NCBI GenBank assembly: GCA_016296045.1
Contig: JAEDKB010000012.1
Span: 1 to 19,394 of the forward strand
Source of the DNA: Oscillospiraceae bacterium
GTDB lineage: Bacteria; Bacillota; Clostridia; Oscillospirales; Oscillospiraceae
Length of the DNA: 19,394 nt
Reading direction: 5' to 3'
Shown here: positions 14,235-19,394 of the stretch, one piece after another
Layout of the letters: each line of letters begins with the position of its first letter
How positions within the stretch are numbered: the stretch's first letter is position 1
The notes under the pieces: generated by a model
What the model was told of the DNA's origin: nothing
Databases searched by the model: none
Seen by the model: only the letters and a program-made list of their open reading frames with translations
Made by a program: the position numbers and the translations under genes

Positions 14235-14272
14235 AAAAAGCGGGCGAGGCCATAGAGCCCCGCCCGCTTTTT
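14235..14272. terminator. Bidirectional terminator between moron-like genes and the late operon
   Basis: AAAAAGCGGGCG pairs with CGCCCGCTTTTT around an inner GGC/GCC region with a small bulge. It has T runs in both directions and lies between the convergent stops at 14,224 and 14,281. Confidence 0.88.
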
Positions 14273-14280
14273 CTGCACGA

Positions 14281-15078
14281 TTATACGTCGGAAAGATTGC
14301 CGAGAGCGCCCGCCGCCTCGAGTGCGCGGTAGATGATGCAAGCGACGGCCTCGCGGGTAATCGGCTGTTGCCATCCGAAATTACCGGCTCCGTCGCCGTT
14401 GAAAATGCCCTTGCGCTTGCAGTATTCCGCCGCCTCTTTCGCCCATGCGGAGGGCGTGTCGCCGGTATCGGCGCAAGAGGTCAGTTGCTTTCTTGCCTCG
14501 TTAATATCCATGTCGAAAACCTCCTCGTTTCCAGAGAGGCGAGCCTTAAATCTCGCCCATTGTTCATTTCCGCTCGTGCCGTAATAGGCGTTCATGTCGT
14601 CGCCCATCCACGGGCGCGGACACCATTTCCCCGTAACGTCGTAATGCCGGACGACGTTCTCGGCGGGGATATTGTATTTCTCCATGAGAGCCCGCGTAAA
14701 CTCTACGAGATTATCGACGGTCTTTTCGGTGAAATACCAATCCCGAGCCGCCGCGCTCCCGGCGGTCGTCTTATCGAGCTTATACGGGCGGACTTCAATC
14801 CCGATGCTGTTCGCGTTCCTGCATCTCGGATGAACGTATCCGCCGGACGTTCCACAATGCCACGCGATATTGTTGTCCTCGACGCACTGATAAACGATAT
14901 TCCCCTCGTCTAAACAGTAATGCGCCGAGGCTTGCCTATCGGCTCCGGCGAAGTAGTTCGCCACCGCCGCCGCCGTGCCGAGCGAGCCGAAATAGTGAAT
15001 AACGATATATTCGATTTTCCGTCCCGCTCCGGCGCGCGTGAAGTTTCGGGAAATAATCCGCTTCTCGACCGTCAGCAT
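14281..15078 (-). CDS. N-acetylmuramoyl-L-alanine amidase (phage endolysin)
   Basis: This 265-residue enzyme cleaves the amide bond between N-acetylmuramic acid and L-alanine in peptidoglycan, the final lysis step. Residues about 20-157 form an Amidase_2/PGRP-like domain. Zinc ligands H28 (IVIHYF), H145 (VVRHYD) and C153 (KWCP) are visible, with GIEV (E95) as expected. No signal peptide is seen, consistent with release by a holin. The C-terminus (about 209-256) resembles an S-layer-homology motif (WAKEAAEYCKRKGIFNG... ITREAVACIIYRALE), probably a wall-binding module. AAGGGGGA upstream of the ATG lies inside the holin-like gene's end, 3 nt away. It is last in the late operon. Confidence 0.93.
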   Translation of the reverse strand: MLTVEKRIISRNFTRAGAGRKIEYIVIHYFGSLGTAAAVANYFAGADRQASAHYCLDEGNIVYQCVEDNNIAWHCGTSGGYVHPRCRNANSIGIEVRPYKLDKTTAGSAAARDWYFTEKTVDNLVEFTRALMEKYNIPAENVVRHYDVTGKWCPRPWMGDDMNAYYGTSGNEQWARFKARLSGNEEVFDMDINEARKQLTSCADTGDTPSAWAKEAAEYCKRKGIFNGDGAGNFGWQQPITREAVACIIYRALEAAGALGNLSDV

Positions 15079-15081
15079 AAA

Positions 15082-15294
15082 TTATTCCCCCTTGAGAGTC
15101 TTGTCTACCGCGTCGCTGATTTTCTGCGTCTGCGTCCCGAAGTAGAACGCGATAACGACCGTGTAGACCGTCATAAACTCTTGGCTCGTCTGCCCGGTAA
15201 TGGCGAGGTACGCGAATACCCCGGAGAGCAAGAGCGTGACGAGGCTCTTTACGCTCAAGAGAGCGCCGAGCCGCTTTACGATGATTTCTTTCAT
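15082..15294 (-). CDS. Holin-like small membrane protein
   Basis: This 70-residue protein has a basic N-terminus, one clear hydrophobic helix (about 17-34, VTLLLSGVFAYLAITG) and a second weaker one (about 40-54, FMTVYTVVIAFYFG), then a charged C-terminus. This is the usual layout of small phage holins that open the membrane to release endolysin. AAAGGAGG lies 7 nt before the ATG. Its position immediately before the amidase supports the role. Homology to a named holin family is inferred only. Confidence 0.78.
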   Translation of the reverse strand: MKEIIVKRLGALLSVKSLVTLLLSGVFAYLAITGQTSQEFMTVYTVVIAFYFGTQTQKISDAVDKTLKGE

Positions 15295-15307
15295 TTTGCT
15301 ACCTCCT

Positions 15308-15637
15308 TTAGCAATCTCGTTTTGTTGCCGTGTCGTATGTAATTCCGCCGGTCGTGTTCTCGGCCTTGCTCTTATTGAGCGAGAACGAGAGCACGGTAGC
15401 GGTCGCGGCCTGTAAAAAGGCGATAAGGGCGGTCAAATATGGGAGCGAGCCGGTGTAGTTGTTGGCTACGGAAATCCGGCAGAGGTCGAGCGTCGTCATG
15501 GTCGATTTGTAGTCGATATAGAGGACGGCATAAACGAGGAGCTTTGAAAAGGAGAGATACCCCTTTGCAAAGCTCCATACCTCGAGCGCCCATTTTTTGA
15601 ACTTCCGCCTCCGCGCCGCGCCTTTGCGGGCGGACAT
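15308..15637 (-). CDS. Small phage membrane-associated protein, unknown
   Basis: This 109-residue protein begins with a very basic stretch (about 1-16) and a moderately hydrophobic first helix (about 27-45). A second hydrophobic helix (about 66-85, TALIAFLQAATATVLSFSL) follows, with a polar tail. GGGAGG precedes the ATG, which overlaps the upstream stop (TAATG). Its place between a coiled-coil membrane protein and the holin suggests a lysis accessory role (spanin-like or holin-modulating), but no family motif is recognised. Confidence 0.66.
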   Translation of the reverse strand: MSARKGAARRRKFKKWALEVWSFAKGYLSFSKLLVYAVLYIDYKSTMTTLDLCRISVANNYTGSLPYLTALIAFLQAATATVLSFSLNKSKAENTTGGITYDTATKRDC

Positions 15638-15939
15638 TATCCGTCCTCCCGCGCCTCGCGCCCCTCGAGCCTGTCGATACGATGATGCGCCGATTTTGCC
15701 GAGCTCTCCACCGCCGACATACGCTCCGCCATGCTGATATAGCGCGCGTCCTGCGCGTCCTGCTTTCGCTCGATACGGTCGATGCCGCCTTTAATGTACC
15801 CGATTTCTGTTAGCATCGTGCCGGAGGACTTGCCCTCCTCCTCGCTGTCCTTTTTCGAGTTCCTATGAAAAGCGGCATAGCTTAACACGCCGCCGAGGAT
15901 AGTCCCGAGGACTCCGATAATCGCTCCTACATAGTCCAT
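15637..15939 (-). CDS. Small membrane-anchored coiled-coil phage protein
   Basis: This 100-residue protein has an N-terminal hydrophobic helix (about 3-24, YVGAIIGVLGTILGGVLSYA). A charged, heptad-like region (about 30-97, with IKGGIDRIERKQDAQDARYI and HHRIDRLEG) follows and looks like a long coiled coil. The layout resembles XhlA-type or holin-associated proteins in Firmicutes phages, though it is inverted relative to some. GGAGG is 7 nt before the ATG. It belongs to the lysis module by context. Confidence 0.68.
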   Translation of the reverse strand: MDYVGAIIGVLGTILGGVLSYAAFHRNSKKDSEEEGKSSGTMLTEIGYIKGGIDRIERKQDAQDARYISMAERMSAVESSAKSAHHRIDRLEGREAREDG

Positions 15940-15951
15940 TTTTAACCTCCG

Positions 15952-16167
15952 TTATAATTCGTAATAATCGAGTTTAACGGTCTGCTTTCCCGGCAATACG
16001 GGACACCCCCGAACGTGGTAAATCTCCCCGTCAACGATAACGCCCTCGCCCTCCGCCTCCGTGCATACGACATAGAGGCCGGGAGCGTCAAGCCTCACCC
16101 ACAAGAGAGACTCCCGCCGCGCTATGATTTTTCCGTTGAGCTCGACCGTGTAGACCGCCGCGCTCAT
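15952..16167 (-). CDS. Small late protein sharing a repeated domain with 16,574-16,891
   Basis: This 71-residue protein starts at an ATG that overlaps the upstream stop by 4 nt (ATGA); a slightly earlier ATG exists but the overlapping start is more likely. It is probably all beta strand. An ungapped alignment of 37 residues (YTVELNGK... to TEAEGEG) with residues 2-38 of the 105-residue protein has 14 identities, including VRL, YV, C and EAE. The two may be a duplicated tail or fibre-associated domain. The function is unknown. Confidence 0.65.
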   Translation of the reverse strand: MSAAVYTVELNGKIIARRESLLWVRLDAPGLYVVCTEAEGEGVIVDGEIYHVRGCPVLPGKQTVKLDYYEL

Positions 16168-16577
16168 TCGATGAGCTTCCACCCCGCCGGGTACGCCGTC
16201 GGGGAGTATGCGTTTCCGTCGATAAGGCTCTCATACACGGAGCCGTTAAAGAGAACACGGTCGCCCTTTTTGTATGCGTCGTGAGCGCCGGTCGGCTGTT
16301 TCCATTCGTCATAGCCTGTTGCCGGGTCTACCGTTACGCCGCTCCAAAGAGAGGCGGCGACCGGCGGAGTCCAGTCGCTTTGTGACGTGTGCGCTTGTAC
16401 GCAACGATAGAGCTTTCCGTCGTACTGTACTCTTGTTTCGGCGGTGTACGCCTTGCCGTTCTCCCATGCCGGGAAAAGCTCGACGCACTCAAGCGCGGCC
16501 TCGTTGTCGAGCTCGAGCGCGGCGACTGCCCGCTCGATGATTGCCCGGAGCTTTTTTGCCTTTTCAACGGTAATCAT
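16164..16577 (-). CDS. Phage tail-type protein with two carbohydrate-binding (CBM5/12-like) modules
   Basis: This 137-residue protein has a helical N-terminus (about 1-31). It is followed by two chitin-binding-like segments: W38ENGKAYTAETRVQYDGKLY with W69 and W78, then Y102KKGDRVLFNGSVYES with W92 and W133. Such aromatic Trp/Tyr repeats bind polysaccharides in chitinases and many phage tail proteins. It shares 4-nt overlaps with both neighbours. It could contact the cell wall during adsorption. Module identity is inferred from pattern. Confidence 0.78.
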   Translation of the reverse strand: MITVEKAKKLRAIIERAVAALELDNEAALECVELFPAWENGKAYTAETRVQYDGKLYRCVQAHTSQSDWTPPVAASLWSGVTVDPATGYDEWKQPTGAHDAYKKGDRVLFNGSVYESLIDGNAYSPTAYPAGWKLIE

Positions 16578-16891
16578 TCCGCCGCACCCCCTAACAGAAT
16601 ATCGAGAACTTTATCGTTCTCGGCGAGCATGAGCGTACCGCTCACGGTTTCCACGGAGCCGACCGGCTCGATACCGAGGAGCCCGCCGTCGGCGAAAGTG
16701 TAAACGAAGTCCTCGAGATATGTCGTCGTCTCGCCCGTCTCCTCGTCCTTTCGGTCGATTGCCGTCTTGATGCAAAAGCCCCCGGCCTCCGCCTCGTCGC
16801 ACGGGACATAGCACCCGTTTTCGTGTAGGCGGACATAGACAACGGTATCGGAGTAGCCGACGACCTTTCCGCCGCTTTTGATAGCATACAT
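16574..16891 (-). CDS. Small late protein, domain shared with 15,952-16,167
   Basis: The N-terminal 38 residues of this 105-residue protein (YAIKSGGK... to EAEAGG) are related to the 71-residue protein encoded further downstream. A loop with DEETGETTTY and a Gly-rich region follow, ending in LLGGAAE. Only 3 nt separate it from the preceding gene's stop, and it overlaps the next gene by 4 nt. It is probably a tail-associated structural protein. No catalytic motif is visible. Confidence 0.66.
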   Translation of the reverse strand: MYAIKSGGKVVGYSDTVVYVRLHENGCYVPCDEAEAGGFCIKTAIDRKDEETGETTTYLEDFVYTFADGGLLGIEPVGSVETVSGTLMLAENDKVLDILLGGAAE

Positions 16892-16894
16892 ACG

Positions 16895-17269
16895 TTATTC
16901 CTCCATTTTCGGCAGCTCTCCGAGCCGCTTTTTATAAAACTCCTCGAGTTCCTGCGTGTTCATCGTGCGGAGGAGGTTTTTCCAATACAGATTTTCCGCC
17001 CCCGCCCATTTCTCCGGGTCGAAGTCCGACGCGCCCTCGTGCTTGCCGTAATAGTGATAGAGGCCGTCGAGCATCTTTTGACGATACGCGCCCTCCGGCG
17101 TGTTTGGTCTGAAATGCTCCCATCCGTTTTCAGACGTTGCGGCGCAAATCTTCCGCCCGTCAGCGGCAAAGAGAAAGCCGTCCCGCTCCGTTACGGTCGT
17201 CCCGTATCGGAGGTTAAAGTCTCCGTCGATGCCCTCGGCCTTAAAGCGCCGATAAGCGACATATTCCAT
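16895..17269 (-). CDS. Small late protein of unknown function, adjacent to the reverse transcriptase
   Basis: This 124-residue soluble protein has a beta-rich start (DGDFNLRYGTTVTERDGFLF), aromatic clusters (LYHYYGKHEG, AENLYWKNLL) and a charged helix at the end (ELEEFYKKRLGELP). GGGAGGG lies inside the last codons of the reverse transcriptase, and its ATG is 3 nt after that stop, so translation is coupled. I do not recognise a family. Similar small genes downstream of tail genes often encode tail or assembly accessory proteins. Confidence 0.64.
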   Translation of the reverse strand: MEYVAYRRFKAEGIDGDFNLRYGTTVTERDGFLFAADGRKICAATSENGWEHFRPNTPEGAYRQKMLDGLYHYYGKHEGASDFDPEKWAGAENLYWKNLLRTMNTQELEEFYKKRLGELPKMEE

Positions 17270-17272
17270 AGC

Positions 17273-18391
17273 TTACCCTCCCTTGAATAATTCACGATAG
17301 AGCCGCTCGACGCTCTGCTCCATGTGGTACGAGTGAAATCTTTTCATGTGTCCCCGCCATGACACGAGGGACGTTTCCACGTCCGCCGCCGTCATTCTGC
17401 CGGAGTCCACCCAACGCCGGAAAATGCGTAGCTTTTTCCTCATGTGCCGGATACCCTTGTACGTTGCCCGGCGGACGACTTTTCCGTTTGTGCCATATCG
17501 AAAGCGCACCTTAACGAATGTAAAGCCGCGCGTGAGCTTGATAATCTGCGTCTTTTTCGGATTGAGGCGGATACCGTGCTCGGCGCATAGCCGCCGGAGT
17601 TCCCGGAGGCATAGCTCGAGCTTTTCCTTTGACTCGCTGATGATACACCCGTCGTCCATATAGCGAGCGTAATACTTCATGCCGAGCACGTCCTTGATAT
17701 AGTGGTCTATCCTGTTCGGCAGGGCGAGCGCGGCAATCTGTGAGACTTGGCTCCCGAGGCCGAGCCCCACGTCGCCGAAGTTCTGAATAAAATATTTCGA
17801 GAGCGCGACGAGGCGGTCGTCGATGCCGCTCCGCTCGAACTCTCGAAAAACGGGCTCATGCTGTGCCGTATCGAAATACTTTGAAAAATCGAATACGAGG
17901 ACGTAGCCCTCCCGCCCGTGTTTTCTGTAATGCTCCGCGAGAAAGTGCGTCACCCGGGATACGGCGAAATCGTACCCTTTGCCGCGCAAGCTCGCTCCGT
18001 TGTCGTAAATGAATGACCGGGAGAGCATCGGCACGAGGCAGTAATCGCACAAGCACCGTTGTACGACGCGCTCGGAGATATGGACGCTCCGAATATGCCT
18101 CGGCTTTCCCCGCTCCACAATATCGAACTCGTAAAAGCCCTTGGAGCGGTATCTCCCGGCTATCAATTCCTCGTGTGTCTTTGTGACGTTGGCAAGTGAG
18201 GCGGCTTTGTATCGCTGTGTGCTCGCTTTCCACCCAACGCCACGGACGGAGGCGCGGTAGCTCTCATAGAGCCGCTCGAATGAGAAAACCGTCTCGAAAT
18301 CTCCGTACTCCCGGAGCGCGGCGGCTTTCTTTTTCATTCGTGCGGCCTTGCGACGCTGATACCGTGCCTCGCGTCGTTCTGCGCTGTTCAT
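17273..18391 (-). CDS. Reverse transcriptase of a diversity-generating retroelement
   Basis: This 372-residue RT would copy template-repeat RNA into cDNA with errors at adenines. Key motifs are FDFSKYFD (167-174, motif A aspartates), GLGLGSQVSQIAAL (209-222, containing the SQ motif typical of DGR reverse transcriptases) and YMDD (244-247, the catalytic pair). The end of the fingers and the thumb region (300-372) is basic and helical, and no maturase, endonuclease or protease domain is visible. I chose the ATG at 18,391, whose N-terminus (NSAERREARYQRRKA) is basic; a GAGGT lies about 11 nt upstream, a weak site. An earlier in-frame start (18,484) would intrude into the RNA region. The order target-avd-TR-RT and the TR/VR repeats define the system. 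Confidence 0.95.
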   Translation of the reverse strand: MNSAERREARYQRRKAARMKKKAAALREYGDFETVFSFERLYESYRASVRGVGWKASTQRYKAASLANVTKTHEELIAGRYRSKGFYEFDIVERGKPRHIRSVHISERVVQRCLCDYCLVPMLSRSFIYDNGASLRGKGYDFAVSRVTHFLAEHYRKHGREGYVLVFDFSKYFDTAQHEPVFREFERSGIDDRLVALSKYFIQNFGDVGLGLGSQVSQIAALALPNRIDHYIKDVLGMKYYARYMDDGCIISESKEKLELCLRELRRLCAEHGIRLNPKKTQIIKLTRGFTFVKVRFRYGTNGKVVRRATYKGIRHMRKKLRIFRRWVDSGRMTAADVETSLVSWRGHMKRFHSYHMEQSVERLYRELFKGG

Positions 18392-18626
18392 AAAATAAAA
18401 ATACCTCGTACATTTCTTTCTCGGCGTGTTGTCTAAAATGCGTAACGGCGAGCCATGGAAGCACGGAAAACACGCACTCCGCACCCATGTAAGGAGCGTC
18501 CGGCTAACCGTATCGCGGTATATGTTTGTCCGACGGCGCGAGGCCGTCAGAGAGGTTATATTCCCCTTTTATATGGGGACTGCTTTCGCTCCGTGAGGAG
18601 TTATTCGGTCTGCCCCGTGTCGATAT
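18392..18626 (-). other. Non-coding spacer of the DGR RNA, structured
   Basis: Between template repeat and RT there is about 235 nt without a supported gene. Three small hairpins are visible: GACGGC/GCCGTC (18532-18548), TCCCC/GGGGA (18562-18579) and CTCC-GTGA-GGAG (18589-18600). In studied DGRs the region just 3' of the template repeat is needed for cDNA synthesis, so this is probably functional RNA. The fold is inferred by eye. Confidence 0.55.
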
Positions 18627-18751
18627 AAAATCCGGGCGCGAAGCCGAGCGAATTGTTCGCGTTGTTGTTGTTGACTGTGCCGTCGGTGTTCACATTCACG
18701 AAATTGTTGGAGTTGCTCGCATTCGGAGAACGGAGCCACCAATTAGCGGCG
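18627..18751 (-). repeat. DGR template repeat (TR)
   Basis: This donor copy aligns to 19,270-19,394 at a constant offset of 643 without gaps. On the minus strand it is rich in AAC/AAT triplets (four AAC in a row, then GCG AAC AAT) and would encode an Asn-rich version of the variable protein end. It has no start codon and an in-frame stop lies upstream, so it is not itself translated. Of 32 adenines (minus strand) over 18631-18751, 12 differ in the other copy. The right end is set only by the window limit of its partner. Confidence 0.93.
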
Positions 18752-18781
18752 ATACGGAATATAACCTAATCACGCGGAGGA

Positions 18782-19204
18782 TTAAGCTCGCGCCTTATCG
18801 CTCCGTTTGATTTTAGAGATTTGCGAGAGCTCGTCCGTAATGAGCTTTACCCACTCTTTGAGGACGTTCGGCTGTATCTTCTCATGGTTGACGGTCATAT
18901 ACGCGAGGTCGAGCACGTCGAGCATTGAGTTATAATAACCCTGTGCCGTCTCGTAATACTCTTTCCGCCGCTGGATGTTCCGGCGGCGTATCTCCTCGGG
19001 AGATTTCTCGTCAACGTAAATGAGGTTTGCCGTCTTTATCATACGATAAGCCTCTCGCGCCGCGTTATAGAGCGGCAAGGAAAAATAAAAGGTGTAGCTT
19101 TTCGGCAAGATGCGGACGCGGTTATATGTGAATACATAAATCTCGCGGGCGAGGTTGATATACTCCGCCGGGCTTTCGCCGCGTCTCGATTTTGGTACGG
19201 ACAT
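18782..19204 (-). CDS. avd: DGR accessory variability determinant (Avd-like)
   Basis: I start this 140-residue protein at the ATG with GAGGAGGAAAG just upstream; an ATG 14 codons earlier would cut into a hairpin. It is mostly helical, with basic patches (RRRNIQRRKEYYETAQ, KIKRSDKARA) and heptad-like hydrophobics. This is consistent with the four-helix-bundle Avd family, which forms a pentamer, binds the RT and TR RNA, and is required for mutagenic retrohoming. It lies between the variable gene and the template repeat, the position of avd in the Bordetella phage DGR. The family call is by size, composition and context. Confidence 0.82.
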   Translation of the reverse strand: MSVPKSRRGESPAEYINLAREIYVFTYNRVRILPKSYTFYFSLPLYNAAREAYRMIKTANLIYVDEKSPEEIRRRNIQRRKEYYETAQGYYNSMLDVLDLAYMTVNHEKIQPNVLKEWVKLITDELSQISKIKRSDKARA

Positions 19205-19226
19205 TTTCTTTCCTCCTCGCCGACTA

Positions 19227-19245
19227 TGCGCCCATTGAGGGCGCA
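19227..19245. other. Hairpin downstream of the DGR variable repeat
   Basis: A perfect 7-bp stem, TGCGCCC/GGGCGCA, encloses a 5-nt loop. It lies 16 nt past the stop of the variable gene and about 25 nt past the repeat end, before the Avd ribosome site. There is no T run. Hairpin or cruciform elements at this position assist target recognition in the BPP-1 type DGR. Confidence 0.62.
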
Positions 19246-19261
19246 AGTCTCGATTTCCGAA

Positions 19262-19394
19262 TTATACGCAAAAGCCGGGCGCGAAGCCGAACGAAATGTC
19301 CGCGCCGGGGTAGTTGACTGTGCCGTCGGTGTTCACATTCACGAAATGGTTGGAGTAGCTCACACGCGGAGAACGGAGCCACCACTTAGCGGCG
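19262..19394 (-). CDS. 3' end of the DGR variable target protein (partial)
   Basis: Only the last 43 codons are in the window; the gene extends beyond the right edge. The visible end reads AAKWWLRSP..., then FVNVNTDGTVN and GFAPGFCV before a TAA. The WWLRSP and G-F-x-P-G-F pattern is typical of C-type-lectin-fold (formylglycine-generating-enzyme-like, DUF6273-like) variable domains, which carry DGR variable residues at the C-terminus. In a phage it is probably a receptor-binding tail protein. The variable repeat occupies almost all of the visible part. Confidence 0.88.
   Translation of the reverse strand, partial: AAKWWLRSPRVSYSNHFVNVNTDGTVNYPGADISFGFAPGFCV
19270..19394 (-). repeat. DGR variable repeat (VR), cut by window edge
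   Basis: This recipient copy lies inside the 3' end of the target gene. Relative to the template it has 12 changes at template adenines and 3 elsewhere over 121 bases. Eight AAY codons are altered to give Arg, Tyr, His, Tyr, Pro, Gly, Asp and Ile. The block CGGCTTCGCGCCCGG near its 3' end is unchanged and GC-rich, as expected of the initiation-of-mutagenic-homology site. Its upstream end is not visible. Confidence 0.93.

Larger units (their letters stand above)
11531..19394. mobile_element. Prophage or phage-like element (left part; continues past the window)
   Basis: The block runs from a transposase through a repressor control region to lysis genes and a leftward late operon with a diversity-generating retroelement. 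Codon choice changes at this boundary: CTC and GAG become common, and CTCGAG occurs nine times by eye here against once in the preceding 11.5 kb. A holin-like gene next to an amidase, small overlapping late genes and an XRE repressor with operators support phage origin. The exact left end lies between the MATE promoter and the transposase stop, roughly 11,492-11,530; the right end is not in view. No capsid or terminase gene is visible, so completeness cannot be judged. Confidence 0.82.

Noticed and set aside
18392..18484. An N-terminal extension of the reverse transcriptase to an earlier ATG
   Set aside because: The extra 31 residues are Cys/Pro-rich with no family resemblance and lie in the structured RNA spacer; the ATG at 18,391 gives the expected basic start.
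18627..18751. The template repeat as an expressed duplicate of the target's end
   Set aside because: An in-frame stop lies just upstream and there is no start codon, so it is a non-coding template.
18526..18810. A plus-strand frame running through the template repeat
   Set aside because: The repeat is functional as minus-strand RNA; the frame is antisense and has no homology features.
18600..19394. A CRISPR array, because of repeated sequence near the end
   Set aside because: There are only two copies, over 120 nt each and 643 nt apart, with adenine-specific differences and a gene between them.

Overview
The window looks like a chromosomal segment of a gut-type Clostridia (Firmicutes), most likely Oscillospiraceae/Ruminococcaceae. 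The evidence is strong AGGAGG-type ribosome binding sites, GntR(YtrA)-ABC operon logic, clostridial-style PepD, NhaC and MATE genes, and intermediate-to-high GC. The family-level placement is inference from protein flavour, not from a marker gene.

Region 1 (about 1-11,430) is ordinary host chromosome. A tight plus-strand operon holds a low-molecular-weight protein-tyrosine phosphatase, a purine nucleoside phosphorylase and an MtnA/eIF2B-like sugar-phosphate isomerase. It is followed by a PepD (M20) dipeptidase. A convergent minus-strand operon encodes a YtrA-type GntR repressor with a palindromic operator, an ABC ATPase and a large ABC permease. Next come an NhaC-type Na+/H+ antiporter, TrmB, tRNA-Pro(UGG) with its own promoter and terminator, and a MATE efflux pump. 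Most transcription units end at clear, often bidirectional, hairpin terminators.

Region 2 (about 11,500 to the window end) is a prophage or phage-like element that continues past the right edge. Its left side carries an IS30-family DDE transposase where an integrase might be expected, a ribbon-helix-helix protein, tiny membrane proteins, and an XRE repressor facing a divergent plus-strand pair (a zinc-ribbon membrane protein and a small membrane protein). Repeated operator-like sites lie in the control region. A long minus-strand late operon then runs leftward from the right edge. It carries the 3' end of a variable receptor-binding-type gene, an accessory protein (Avd), the template repeat, a reverse transcriptase, four small tail-associated or unknown proteins, two small membrane proteins, a holin-like protein and an N-acetylmuramoyl-L-alanine amidase endolysin.

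The most exciting system is a diversity-generating retroelement (DGR) with the order target(VR)-avd-TR-RT, as in the Bordetella phage BPP-1 type. The template repeat at 18,627-18,751 and the variable repeat at 19,270-19,394 align without gaps at a constant offset of 643. Over 121 aligned bases they differ at 15 positions. Twelve of these fall on template adenines (T on the plus strand) although adenines make up only 32 of the 121 bases; just 3 fall on the other 89. The template reads as Asn-rich AAY codons, which become Arg, Tyr, His, Pro, Gly, Asp and Ile in the variable copy. A GC-rich, IMH-like block and a 7-bp hairpin lie downstream of the variable repeat. The DGR probably retargets a phage adhesin with a C-type-lectin-like C-terminus, while the neighbouring lysis genes complete the late cassette.
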